From NCBI GenBank assembly GCA_022072205.1, contig JAJVID010000188.1, forward strand, positions 1-32,504: DNA of 32,504 bases. The letters run 5' to 3'. Positions within the stretch are counted from its first letter, which is position 1. Each line of letters opens with the position of its first letter. The position numbers and the translations under genes were made by a program. The notes beneath the pieces were generated by a model, which saw only the letters and a program-made list of their open reading frames with translations, was not told the origin of the DNA and did no database searches. Below are positions 24,878-32,191 of this stretch, in pieces. The stretch comes from Acidobacteriota bacterium. Its GTDB lineage: Bacteria; Acidobacteriota; Blastocatellia; RBC074.

Positions 24878-25012
24878 TCAAGAGGTGACGACGTAAAACA
24901 CCAACACCGCCACAGCAAGGACCAGCAGCAGGTGGATCAGATTTCCGGCCAGGCCGCTGATCAGTCCGTAAATCCACAGAGTCAAAAGCGTCCCCACGAT
25001 TGTCCACAGCAT
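24878..25012 (-). CDS. Small lmo0937-like membrane protein
   Basis: A 44-residue protein with two hydrophobic segments, MLWTIVGTLLTLWIYGLISG and the following NLIHLLLVLAVAVLVFYVVTS, joined by GLAG. This is the length and pattern (MLW-x-IxxxLxxLWxxGL...HLLLVxAxxVLxxxxx) of the lmo0937/DUF5670 family of tiny membrane proteins, often found with stress genes and of unknown function. The start at 25012 is chosen because the family begins at MLWTI and AAGAAGG lies 4 nt upstream; a longer frame to 25084 adds a charged stretch unlike the family. A candidate sigma-54 promoter lies about 210 nt upstream. Confidence 0.85.
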   Translation of the reverse strand: MLWTIVGTLLTLWIYGLISGLAGNLIHLLLVLAVAVLVFYVVTS

Positions 25013-25165
25013 GTCGCCTTCTTTACCTGCGCTAAATTTCAACACGATCTTTTTGTTTGAACTATTGCGTTTTCCCTGATTCAACCGCCGCTACGCGACG
25101 TGAAAATCGTTTGCCTTTGCCTGCAGGCCGTAAACGACCTGCCTAAAATCAGACTGTCCCGCTGG

Positions 25166-25189
25166 GACGAAGAAAGGCTGAGCAGTTAC
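25166..25189 (+). repeat. Dispersed 24-nt repeat, copy 2
   Basis: GACGAAGAAAGG followed by CTGAGCAGTTAC, 22 of 24 bases identical with 13107-13130. It is directly preceded by a small hairpin GTCCC-GCT-GGGAC. Confidence 0.5.
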
Positions 25190-25224
25190 CCTGACTCTTT
25201 CTTATCTGACAATGCGGGCTAACG

Positions 25225-25239
25225 GCAATAATCGTGCCT
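25225..25239 (-). promoter_or_regulatory. Candidate sigma-54 promoter toward the lmo0937-like gene
   Basis: The minus strand reads AGGCAC-GATTA-TTGC, with GG and GC 10 nt apart and one mismatch in the outer base of the -24 block. It points at the lmo0937-like gene about 210 nt away. Confidence 0.45.
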
Positions 25240-25653
25240 TGTGAATTCAATCAAACTCGCCGTTTGGGAGCATCAACAGTCGGCCTTCGCAGGCCGAATT
25301 TCTGTTGGCCGCGTCTGTGGCGCATGAATCGAAAATACTCGTATTTAATGGCGTAAAGCGCATTTGTCTGTACTGTTTGTAGCCAGTGTGTATCGCGCAG
25401 AGGCGCCTGTCTTCGCGCAATACACCGCCGGATGATCGCAGGCAGGAGCAAACAAGCGCGAAGGACAATGGAAAATGAAGTGGCCTTGATCGGTTGCTTC
25501 GGGCCATTTGAGGAAGGTTCCATTATTGAACTGACTGCTCTTATTCAAGTTATGGTGGAGATATAAGGATTGCATGGGCGCTGATGTGTATGGTCGCACG
25601 GTGTAACAGTTGCGGGGTGTTTGTTGCGGCGCAATCGGAAAACAAGGCTGGTA

Positions 25654-25668
25654 TGGCCTGAGCCTTGC
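25654..25668 (+). promoter_or_regulatory. Candidate sigma-54 promoter of the DUF883/YqjE/DUF3618 operon
   Basis: TGGCCT-GAGCC-TTGC followed by TAT: GG and GC are 10 nt apart, the -12 block is perfect and the -24 block is TGGC with the last two bases off. It lies about 245 nt upstream of the first ATG of the operon at 25913. Confidence 0.45.
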
Positions 25669-25912
25669 TATAAACAAGAAATAGGTTAAGGCGTAAGGTG
25701 AAGCATGCCGAAAGGGACGGAGGAGGGTAGTAATTCGAGAAGGACATTCCACTACGAGTGATTCCTCTCTCTGCTGAATCGGGGAGGCTGTCCGAGGCGG
25801 GTAGAAATCAGTTGTGAGGCGGAAAGTCGGTCCTGGCAGCCTTCTGGATTTCAACACAGTTTCAATAGAAAACGCATACTGACAAGGCTTATCCAAAGGA
25901 GATGGAAGTAAG

Positions 25913-26302
25913 ATGAATCGAATGGGACACGAAAGCGGATTTGAAGGCGAGCAAAGGGATGAGCGCGAAAAAAGCTGGGATCAGGAACATCCGCAAGCAT
26001 ACAGGGGAGGGCAAAGTGATTCGACTTTTAAACAAATCAGAGCAACAGTCGCAGACAAGTTACAGGCGGCGGCAGAGACGCTTCATCAGAAGGCTGATAG
26101 ATCTGGTCGGCAGACTGAAATCTCGACCTTCGGGCATCGAGCTGCCGGCTGGCTGGAACGCTCGGCTGGCTATGTGAGTGAGATGGAGCCGCAGCGCCTG
26201 AAATCCGACCTTGAGAATCAGGTGCGCCGCAATCCTGGCCGTAGCCTGTTGATTGCGGGCGTGGTCGGATTGGCGCTCGGTGGTTTGCTGCGCAGGAGGT
26301 GA
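25913..26302 (+). CDS. DUF883/YqjD-like membrane-anchored stress protein
   Basis: A 129-residue protein. The first 40 residues are charged and disordered. A helical middle follows (FKQIRATVADKLQAAAETLHQKADRSG), and the C-terminus RRNPGRSLLIAGVVGLALGGLLRRR is a single glycine-rich membrane helix capped by arginines. This resembles the YqjD/ElaB/DUF883 type of C-tail-anchored proteins, of which E. coli YqjD binds ribosomes in stationary phase. GGAAG lies 4 nt before the ATG. Its stop overlaps the upstream GTG candidate of the next gene, so the three genes to 27302 form one operon. The order DUF883-like then YqjE-like recalls E. coli yqjD-yqjE. Family call from the C-terminal pattern; ribosome binding not shown. 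Confidence 0.78.
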   Translation: MNRMGHESGFEGEQRDEREKSWDQEHPQAYRGGQSDSTFKQIRATVADKLQAAAETLHQKADRSGRQTEISTFGHRAAGWLERSAGYVSEMEPQRLKSDLENQVRRNPGRSLLIAGVVGLALGGLLRRR

Positions 26303-26307
26303 GTGTC

Positions 26308-26739
26308 ATGGCTGTTCAAGAGCCATCTTATTGGCAAATGGAAGGCTGGACACAAATGGGGGCAAGGCGCGAATCACTTGGAGAGTTGATCGGCGAACTG
26401 GCCAGTCAATCGGCCAGTCTGGTGCGTGATGAAGTGAGCCTTGCCCGGCAGGAGTTGCAGCAAAAACTGAAAACGGTTCAGTCAGCCTCGCTGGCCGTTG
26501 GGATCGGGGCTTTTCTTGGCCTGATCGCAGCGCTGGCGATATGCGCCGCAATCATCATTGCGCTGGCTGAATACGTGGGACCCTGGCAGTCTGCTCTCAT
26601 CGTAGGTGTGATCCTGGGGATCGCTGCCGGGGTCATTCTTTTGATAGGCATCAGCAGGTTCAAACGAACAAACCTCAGACCGGAACAGACGATTGAGACT
26701 CTGGAGGAGAACAAGGAATGGCTGAAAGAGATAACCTGA
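26308..26739 (+). CDS. Holin superfamily / YqjE-like (DUF1469) membrane protein
   Basis: A 143-residue inner-membrane protein. The N-terminal amphipathic part LGELIGELASQSASLVRDEVSLARQEL is the hallmark of the PF07332 (YqjE, also called phage holin superfamily III) family. Two membrane helices follow (SLAVGIGAFLGLIAALAICAAIIIALAEY and SALIVGVILGIAAGVILLIGI) and then a cytoplasmic tail RPEQTIETLEENKEWLKE. Despite the holin name, chromosomal members are not lysis proteins. I chose ATG 26308 because AGGAGG sits 8 nt ahead; the GTG at 26299 lies inside that site. Its end overlaps the start of the DUF3618 gene by 22 nt, indicating tight coupling. Confidence 0.88.
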   Translation: MAVQEPSYWQMEGWTQMGARRESLGELIGELASQSASLVRDEVSLARQELQQKLKTVQSASLAVGIGAFLGLIAALAICAAIIIALAEYVGPWQSALIVGVILGIAAGVILLIGISRFKRTNLRPEQTIETLEENKEWLKEIT

Positions 26740-27302
26740 CTTCAGCTAATCAGGGACAAGTACAAAGCTCCGGCGCCGAACGCAGCGCGGACGAGATTCG
26801 TCAGGATATTGCGGCGCGGCGCGAACACATCTCGGAAACGGTAGACAGGTTGAGCGATCGTTTTCAGCGGACTTTTGATTGGCGCGCCTATGTCTCGGAT
26901 TATCCACTGGTGGCGTTGGGCGCCGCCGCAGGCTTGGGTTTGCTTGCTTCCAGAATGCTCAGGCGTCGTTCGACGCCGGGAGAGCGAATGAGGCAAGCCT
27001 TCGCAGATAGCTTCGAGGATCTGACGGATCGGTTCCGGCATGGACTTGATGAAATTGCGCCGCACAAGTCAGGTTTTGGCCTCAGTCGAACGGTGAAAGC
27101 GGCGGCCACAGGCATGATTACCAAGGCCGTGACAGATTATCTAAGGAACAGGTTTGCCGGCGATTACGAGCAGTACCATGAATATGTGGCGGGATATGCC
27201 GGAGCGTATCCAATGGGAGAGGCTGAATATCCCGAATCGGAAACGGATGATTGGCCCGGCGTGAAAAGCAGTAAAAAAAGCGGTTCGGAACCGCATCATT
27301 GA
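26718..27302 (+). CDS. DUF3618 domain protein
   Basis: A 194-residue protein. The DUF3618 signature is at residues 15-45 (RSADEIRQDIAARREHISETVDRLSDRF), followed by one membrane helix (YPLVALGAAAGLGLLASRML) capped with RRRS. The C-terminal half is helical and has a conserved-looking NRF-x-GDYEQYHEY segment. Function is unknown for the family; members commonly sit beside YqjE-like and DUF883-like genes, as here. The ATG overlaps the end of the YqjE-like gene by 22 nt and has GGAG and AAGGA ahead of it. Right after the stop comes a 13-bp tandem repeat. Confidence 0.87.
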   Translation: MAERDNLTSANQGQVQSSGAERSADEIRQDIAARREHISETVDRLSDRFQRTFDWRAYVSDYPLVALGAAAGLGLLASRMLRRRSTPGERMRQAFADSFEDLTDRFRHGLDEIAPHKSGFGLSRTVKAAATGMITKAVTDYLRNRFAGDYEQYHEYVAGYAGAYPMGEAEYPESETDDWPGVKSSKKSGSEPHH

Positions 27303-27304
27303 TG

Positions 27305-27356
27305 GCAAGACGGGATCGCAAGACGGGATTGCAAGACGGCAGCGCAAGCCGTAGTG
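27305..27356 (+). repeat. 13-bp tandem repeat, about four copies
   Basis: GCAAGACGGGATC, GCAAGACGGGATT, GCAAGACGGCAGC and the decayed GCAAGCCGTAGTG follow each other at 27305, 27318, 27331 and 27344. The array starts 3 nt after the stop of the DUF3618 gene and precedes the second DUF883-like gene by 100 nt. Confidence 0.75.
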
Positions 27357-27457
27357 CCGACACTAACAGCGTTTTTATTCATCTATCAAATTCATTGCCG
27401 AGGAAACCACTCTACCGAGGCAACCAGCGATCTTCATAGATTCGACAGGGAGGGGTA

Positions 27458-27907
27458 ATGCCAGAACCGACAAAAAGCACACAGGAAGCAGGTAGAACGA
27501 CAGGGTCGAATCCCGGTTCGGCCGCAGGAGGCGGGACAGCAGGGTATTCGGCGGGACAAATGAGCGGCGCCACTCGACAAGGCCGCGAAAGCTCGTCATC
27601 CAGTTATGAATATGGCGCCTCAGGAGCCTCTTCGATGGGACGCAGCGCCGGTGAAATGATGGGACAGGCGAGACATGGCATGAACGAGGCTTATGGTCGC
27701 GCGAGTCAGAGCCTGAACGAAACCTGGGAACAAGCGATGGACTACAGCCGCGAGCATCCCGGAAAATCCACACTCATCGCCTTCGGCGTGGGGGTCGGCG
27801 TCGGAATGTTAGTGGCCGGCAGCTTTGCGACACGGAGCCGCACACGGCGGATCGTCCCGCCCGTGATGAACGCGCTTTCGGAGATCGCTTCCGAATTCTT
27901 CCGTTGA
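27458..27907 (+). CDS. Second DUF883-like protein with Gly/Ser-rich N-terminus
   Basis: A 149-residue protein. Residues 1-70 are low complexity (Gly, Ser, Ala, Tyr) and probably disordered. A helix of the DUF883 type follows (MGQARHGMNEAYGRASQSLNETWEQAMDYSREHPGK), then a glycine-zipper membrane helix STLIAFGVGVGVGMLVAGSF and a basic end TRSRTRR with a short tail. It is likely membrane-attached by this helix. The start has GGGAGGGG just upstream. It lies 155 nt after the DUF3618 gene on the same strand and may be the fourth gene of that operon, or have its own promoter. It resembles the first gene of the cluster only in the C-terminal part. Confidence 0.75.
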   Translation: MPEPTKSTQEAGRTTGSNPGSAAGGGTAGYSAGQMSGATRQGRESSSSSYEYGASGASSMGRSAGEMMGQARHGMNEAYGRASQSLNETWEQAMDYSREHPGKSTLIAFGVGVGVGMLVAGSFATRSRTRRIVPPVMNALSEIASEFFR

Positions 27908-28405
27908 GGAAGATCGAGATGAGCGGCCAGCGGCGGCGGAACTGCGAATAATTATGTGTCCCGCCCGGCTTCATTGTCTGGGTTTTTCGCCAGACCGGCG
28001 TTGGCCGCTCTTGAGTCCATCTACGGCGCTTCGGGCGCCTGTTCATATGCTGGAGAAGTCCGCGCTCATTGTTGGCGAAGAGCCAATGGGGATATAGATG
28101 GATTGTTAGGCGTCCGCCGATTTTTCCGTTCTCCTTTAACCGGCGGCCATCGAGAGCGATTCCAGGCCCCATTGCCCATGACCGCAAGCCGGACTAAATC
28201 ATCTTCGATCTGCAGGGCAGGCTTCTCCGGCATTCTGTTTAGCTCTCCCGCCTCTCCCGTTCGGATAAGTCGTCACGCCGCTGCGGCGGATTTACTGAAG
28301 AAGAAACAACAGATGACCCCCCAGGTCGTCTGTATCAGGTAGTGTTCGATCAGATTTCAGCCCTGCATTGAAGCCCCCTCACAAAGGGATTTTGCGACCA
28401 CGCCT
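27908..28405. other. Intergenic region without supported gene
   Basis: About 500 nt between the second DUF883-like gene and the hybrid kinase. Open frames on both strands here have scrambled, Arg/Ser-rich translations and no ribosome-binding sites. No terminator, repeat or promoter with confidence was found. The kinase promoter should lie in its right half. Confidence 0.4.
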
Positions 28406-31400
28406 ATGGTCGCCCGGTTACGTCATACGAGTATGAGCGCACAATATCGTTTCAGTCTGATCTACGTGTTGGGGCTGTTTACGCTGGTGACGGGCGCCGT
28501 TGTCATCGTCATGGCTTGTCTGGCGATGGCGAACTGGATATTCGGCGGTGGCGTTTTTGGTCTGCAGGTTTCAAATTCAAATCGGTTCGGCGCAACATTG
28601 GGGATAACGCCTGACGCGGCGCTTTGCTTCATCCTGTGCGGAATCTCGCTCTGGGTTTTGCGTGAATCCGCCGGGAAAGGGGCGCCCGCGAAATCGCCGG
28701 CTGAGAAGTTTCTGCCAACTGAAAAGTTTCTGGTGGAAGCGGCTCTGATGCGCGCATCTCTGGTCAAAATTTCAGATGACGGTTCGGAGCAGTCGTGGAA
28801 TGCGGCTTCGGATAAAACCGAATCGGAAGGGACGCGCGTGAAGAGTTTCGCCCGGAATTTCGCCCGTCGCGGCGCCCAGTTTTGCGCCTCGGTCGCGGCG
28901 GCGATCTCCGTCGCCGTGCTCATCGGATACGCGGCCGGCTGGGATGCGGGAGTTGGCGGATGGCTCGCTCAGTTGGGCGTCGCGATTGGAAATTTGAGCG
29001 CGCCTGAAGGTGTCTCGGCGCAAATGGCGCCAAGCGCGGCGTGCGCTTTCCTGCTCAATGGGATTGCGCTGGCGACGCTCGACGTTGAAACCAGACGCGG
29101 AGCCAGACCGGCCCAATATCTGGCGCTGATCGCTTTCCTGCTGTCGCTGGTTGTGGCGCTGGGGCACGCTTATCAGACTTCGCTGTTGCATCATTGGTTT
29201 TTCGCCGCCTGGGGCTGGCCTGAGATGACTGCGCTCATGGCGGTCATTTTCATCGCGCTCTCAATCGGAGTCGTTTGCGCGCGTCCCAGGAGCGGCGTGG
29301 TGTCATTGCTGACCAGCGATAGCGCAGGCGGGTATCTGGCGCGGCGTCTGGCGCCGGCGGCGATTGTGGTTCCGGCGGCGCTCAATTGGCTGAGGCTTTA
29401 CGGCGAGCGGGCGCGTTATTTCGATAGCTCGTCCGGCATGTGGTTGCTGGCGGTGACGAACATTCTGTTCTTTCTGATCCTGATCTGGCGTTGCGCCATT
29501 TCGCTGCACAATGTCGACACTGAACGCGCGCTGGCCGAAACCTCGCTTTACAACGCCTATTCGGATTTGCAAAAACGCGTGGGCGAGCAGTCCGCCGAGA
29601 TTCAGCGCGCCAATCAGGATTTGTGGGCCGAGATGATCGAACGCGAACGCGTCGAAGCGGAACTGACGCAGCGTCACGATGAACTGTTTGATTTCATGGA
29701 GAACGCGCCCGTCGGCGCTCACAGCGTCGGCCCTGACGGAACTATCGTGTGGGCCAACAAGGCTGAGCTTAATCTGCTCGGTTACACGCGTGACGAATAT
29801 GTCGGCCATCACATTTCGGAGTTTCACATTGACAGGCGGGCCGTCGAGGAAATGTGGCGCCGGCTCTGGCAGGGCGAAGAACTGGACAATTACGAAGTCG
29901 GGCTGCGGGCCAGGGACGGTTCGATCCGCCACGCGCTGATCAACTCGAATGTTTTGTGGAAAGACGGCGGCTTCGTCCACACGCGCGGTTTCATCAGGGA
30001 CATCACGCGGAGCAAACAGGTTGAAGAGTCGTTGCTCGAAAGCGAAAGGCGGGCGTGGGCGCTGTTGCGCGAAAGCGAGGCCCAGGCCGGCCAATACCAG
30101 ATGATCGCTGACACCGCTCCGGTCATGATCTGGATGTCGGGCGCGGACAAGGTCTTCAACTTTTTCAACAAACGCTGGCTGGATTACACGGGCCGGAAGA
30201 TGGAGCAGGAGTTGGAGAACGGATGGGCCGAAGGCATTCATCCGGAAGATTTCGAGCACTGCCTTGAGACTTACGTTGAGGCGTTCAACGCCCGCCGCGA
30301 ATTCAGGATGGAATACCGGCTGCGGCGGAGCGACGGCCAGTACCGCTGGATCCTCAATTACGGCGCGCCGTTCTTCAATTCCAACGGCGCCAACCGGGAG
30401 TTCGCCGGTTATATCGGCTCCTGCGTTGACATTCACGAGCGCAAGGAAGCCGAGGAACTGCTGCGTTTGAGCGAAGAGTTCAATCGCGGCATCCTGGAAA
30501 GCAGCGCCGATTGCATCAAGACGCTGGACCTGGATGGGCGGCTGATTTCGATGAACAAGACCGGAATGAAAATCATGGGAATTGATGATTTCTCCCATTA
30601 CTCAGGCGCGGTCTGGGCCGATCTGATGGAAGGCGCCGGGCGCGCAGCCGCGCGTGACGCAATTGAGACGGCCAAAGCGGGCGGCGTGGGCCATTTCATC
30701 GGCTCCTGCAAAACGACTAAAGGGGAGTTGAAATGGTGGGACGTGATTGTTTCGCCAGCGCTCAACAGGCGCGGCAAGCCCGAATGCCTGATGGCGATCT
30801 CGCGCGACATCACCGAGGCCAGACAACTTGAAAGTGAGCGCAATGAGTTGCTCTCGCGGGCGCAGGCTGCGCGCGGGCAGGCCGAAGACGCCAACCGGCT
30901 GAAGGATGAATTCCTGGCGACAGTTTCCCACGAGTTGCGCGCGCCGCTCAACGCGATTCAGGGCTGGGTGAAGTTGTTGCGCGACGGCAGACTGAAACCG
31001 GACGAAGCGGCGCGGGCGCTGGAAACCATCGAGCGCAGCACGCGTTCGCAGAACCGGATCATCAGCGACCTGCTCGACGTTTCGCGCATCATCACAGGCA
31101 AACTGCGCCTGAACGTGCGGCCCATCGAACCGGCGAGAGTGATCGAATCGGCGGTCGAGGCGTTGCGTCCCGGCGCTGACGCGAAGGAAATCAACATCGA
31201 GCTTGTTCTGGACGATGAAGCGGGGCCGATTTCGGGTGATTCCGACCGGCTGCGCCAGATCGTGTGGAACCTGGTTTCAAACGCGATCAAGTTCACTCCC
31301 AAGCAGGGATGTGTGCAGGTGAGATTGGAGCGCGCGGGCGCTAATGTTGAAATCATCGTGAGCGACACAGGCGTCGGGATTGACCCGGACTTTCTGCCAT

Positions 31401-32191
31401 TCGTTTTCGACCGGTTCCGCCAGGGTGACAGTTCCAGCACCAGACGGCAGGGAGGGCTGGGGCTTGGATTGGCGATTGTTCGCCACCTGGTGGAGATGCA
31501 CGGCGGCAGCGTGCGCGCCGAAAGCCGGGGGCTTGATCAAGGCGCGAGTTTCATCGTCAGGTTGCCGCTGATCGCGCAGAATCAGTTGACCGAGAACCAG
31601 CGTAACCAGATCAAGGATAACGCCCGCATTCATTCCATAGGCGTGGCCGCCGGAGGCGCCGAGACTCGTGGGGTTGCCGGAACAGGAAACGTTGGGGGAA
31701 AAACCGGCTTCAACCCGGAGACTGTGGATCAAGCGCCGAAGCTCGATGGGTTGCGCGTGCTGGCGGTTGATGACGATTCGGACGCGCGCGATTTGATCAG
31801 GACGATACTCACCCAGTGCGGCGCCATCGTCGAGACCGCCGCCTCAACCGATCAGGCGCTGACCGTCTTCGAGCGCCCCGAAGAATGGCAACCTGAATTG
31901 CTGATTTCCGATATAGAGATGCCGGAGGCCGACGGCTATCAACTGATCCGCAAGTTGCGCGAGGTCGAATTGCAACGCGGCAGGCGTATACCGGCCATTG
32001 CGCTGACCGCTTACGCGCGGGCTGAAGACCGCCTGCGCTCGCTCGCCGCCGGTTTCCAGATGCATGTCACGAAACCGGTCGAGCCTGCGGAATTATTGAC
32101 TATCGTAGCAAGTCTGACCGGGCGGCTGAACAGGCCGCGAAGCCTTTATGAGGTCAGCGATGTAATGAGACAAGAAGCGAGAAATTGCTGA
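28406..32191 (+). CDS. Hybrid sensor histidine kinase: membrane sensor, three PAS, HisKA, HATPase, receiver
   Basis: A 1261-residue inner-membrane kinase. Residues 10-370 carry multiple membrane helices in two similar halves, each with the pattern TPDAALCFILCGISLWVL or MAPSAACAFLLNGIALATLD. A coiled coil follows at about 375-420, then PAS domains at about 425-540, 563-690 and 691-810. HisKA holds the phospho-acceptor H842 (SHELRAPLNAI). The HATPase domain has N-box LRQIVWNLVSNAIKFT, DTGVGID and GGLGLGLAIV. After a variable linker (about 1060-1105), a receiver has phospho-acceptor D1169 (LLISDIEMPEADGY). No HPt or DNA-binding output is present, so phosphate must pass to another protein. The start is uncertain: ATG 28406 or ATG 28433, neither with a good ribosome site. 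The signal is unknown. Confidence 0.93.
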   Translation: MVARLRHTSMSAQYRFSLIYVLGLFTLVTGAVVIVMACLAMANWIFGGGVFGLQVSNSNRFGATLGITPDAALCFILCGISLWVLRESAGKGAPAKSPAEKFLPTEKFLVEAALMRASLVKISDDGSEQSWNAASDKTESEGTRVKSFARNFARRGAQFCASVAAAISVAVLIGYAAGWDAGVGGWLAQLGVAIGNLSAPEGVSAQMAPSAACAFLLNGIALATLDVETRRGARPAQYLALIAFLLSLVVALGHAYQTSLLHHWFFAAWGWPEMTALMAVIFIALSIGVVCARPRSGVVSLLTSDSAGGYLARRLAPAAIVVPAALNWLRLYGERARYFDSSSGMWLLAVTNILFFLILIWRCAISLHNVDTERALAETSLYNAYSDLQKRVGEQSAEIQRANQDLWAEMIERERVEAELTQRHDELFDFMENAPVGAHSVGPDGTIVWANKAELNLLGYTRDEYVGHHISEFHIDRRAVEEMWRRLWQGEELDNYEVGLRARDGSIRHALINSNVLWKDGGFVHTRGFIRDITRSKQVEESLLESERRAWALLRESEAQAGQYQMIADTAPVMIWMSGADKVFNFFNKRWLDYTGRKMEQELENGWAEGIHPEDFEHCLETYVEAFNARREFRMEYRLRRSDGQYRWILNYGAPFFNSNGANREFAGYIGSCVDIHERKEAEELLRLSEEFNRGILESSADCIKTLDLDGRLISMNKTGMKIMGIDDFSHYSGAVWADLMEGAGRAAARDAIETAKAGGVGHFIGSCKTTKGELKWWDVIVSPALNRRGKPECLMAISRDITEARQLESERNELLSRAQAARGQAEDANRLKDEFLATVSHELRAPLNAIQGWVKLLRDGRLKPDEAARALETIERSTRSQNRIISDLLDVSRIITGKLRLNVRPIEPARVIESAVEALRPGADAKEINIELVLDDEAGPISGDSDRLRQIVWNLVSNAIKFTPKQGCVQVRLERAGANVEIIVSDTGVGIDPDFLPFVFDRFRQGDSSSTRRQGGLGLGLAIVRHLVEMHGGSVRAESRGLDQGASFIVRLPLIAQNQLTENQRNQIKDNARIHSIGVAAGGAETRGVAGTGNVGGKTGFNPETVDQAPKLDGLRVLAVDDDSDARDLIRTILTQCGAIVETAASTDQALTVFERPEEWQPELLISDIEMPEADGYQLIRKLREVELQRGRRIPAIALTAYARAEDRLRSLAAGFQMHVTKPVEPAELLTIVASLTGRLNRPRSLYEVSDVMRQEARNC

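Larger units (their letters stand above)
25013..25912. other. Long divergent intergenic region (about 900 nt) with two sigma-54 candidates
   Basis: It lies between the lmo0937-like gene (-) and the DUF883-like operon (+). It contains a dispersed repeat at 25166-25189, a hairpin TCGGCCT/AGGCCGA at 25280-25297, and sigma-54-like sites at 25225-25239 (-) and 25654-25668 (+). No protein gene is supported: the long minus-strand frame at 25345-25896 has a scrambled translation. The leaders implied by the two promoters are long (about 210 and 240 nt). Confidence 0.45.

Noticed and set aside
24601..24918. A 105-codon minus-strand frame between aspA and the lmo0937-like gene
   Set aside because: It begins inside the well-supported lmo0937-like gene in another frame, has no ribosome-binding site and its translation shows no recognisable domain.
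25468..25566. A 32-codon plus-strand frame (MENEVALIGCFG...) with AAGGA shortly before its ATG
   Set aside because: Too short and without a family match. It lies upstream of the sigma-54 candidate of the operon, so its own promoter is unknown. Only conservation or ribosome profiling could support it.
25832..25847. Another sigma-54-like sequence, TGGCAG-CCTTC-TGGA, close to the DUF883-like start
   Set aside because: The -12 element lacks the essential GC (it has GA), so it was not counted.
25345..25896. A 183-codon minus-strand frame in the long intergenic region
   Set aside because: The translation is rich in Pro, Thr, Cys and His without helical or strand pattern, it has no motif, and it runs through a promoter-like region.
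26308..26739. Reading the holin-superfamily gene as a prophage lysis gene
   Set aside because: No phage structural, endolysin or integrase gene is nearby. The YqjE-like type is common in chromosomal stress clusters, which the neighbours support.
29303..30598. A 431-codon minus-strand frame opposite the hybrid kinase
   Set aside because: Antisense shadow of the PAS region. The plus-strand frame carries kinase motifs throughout.
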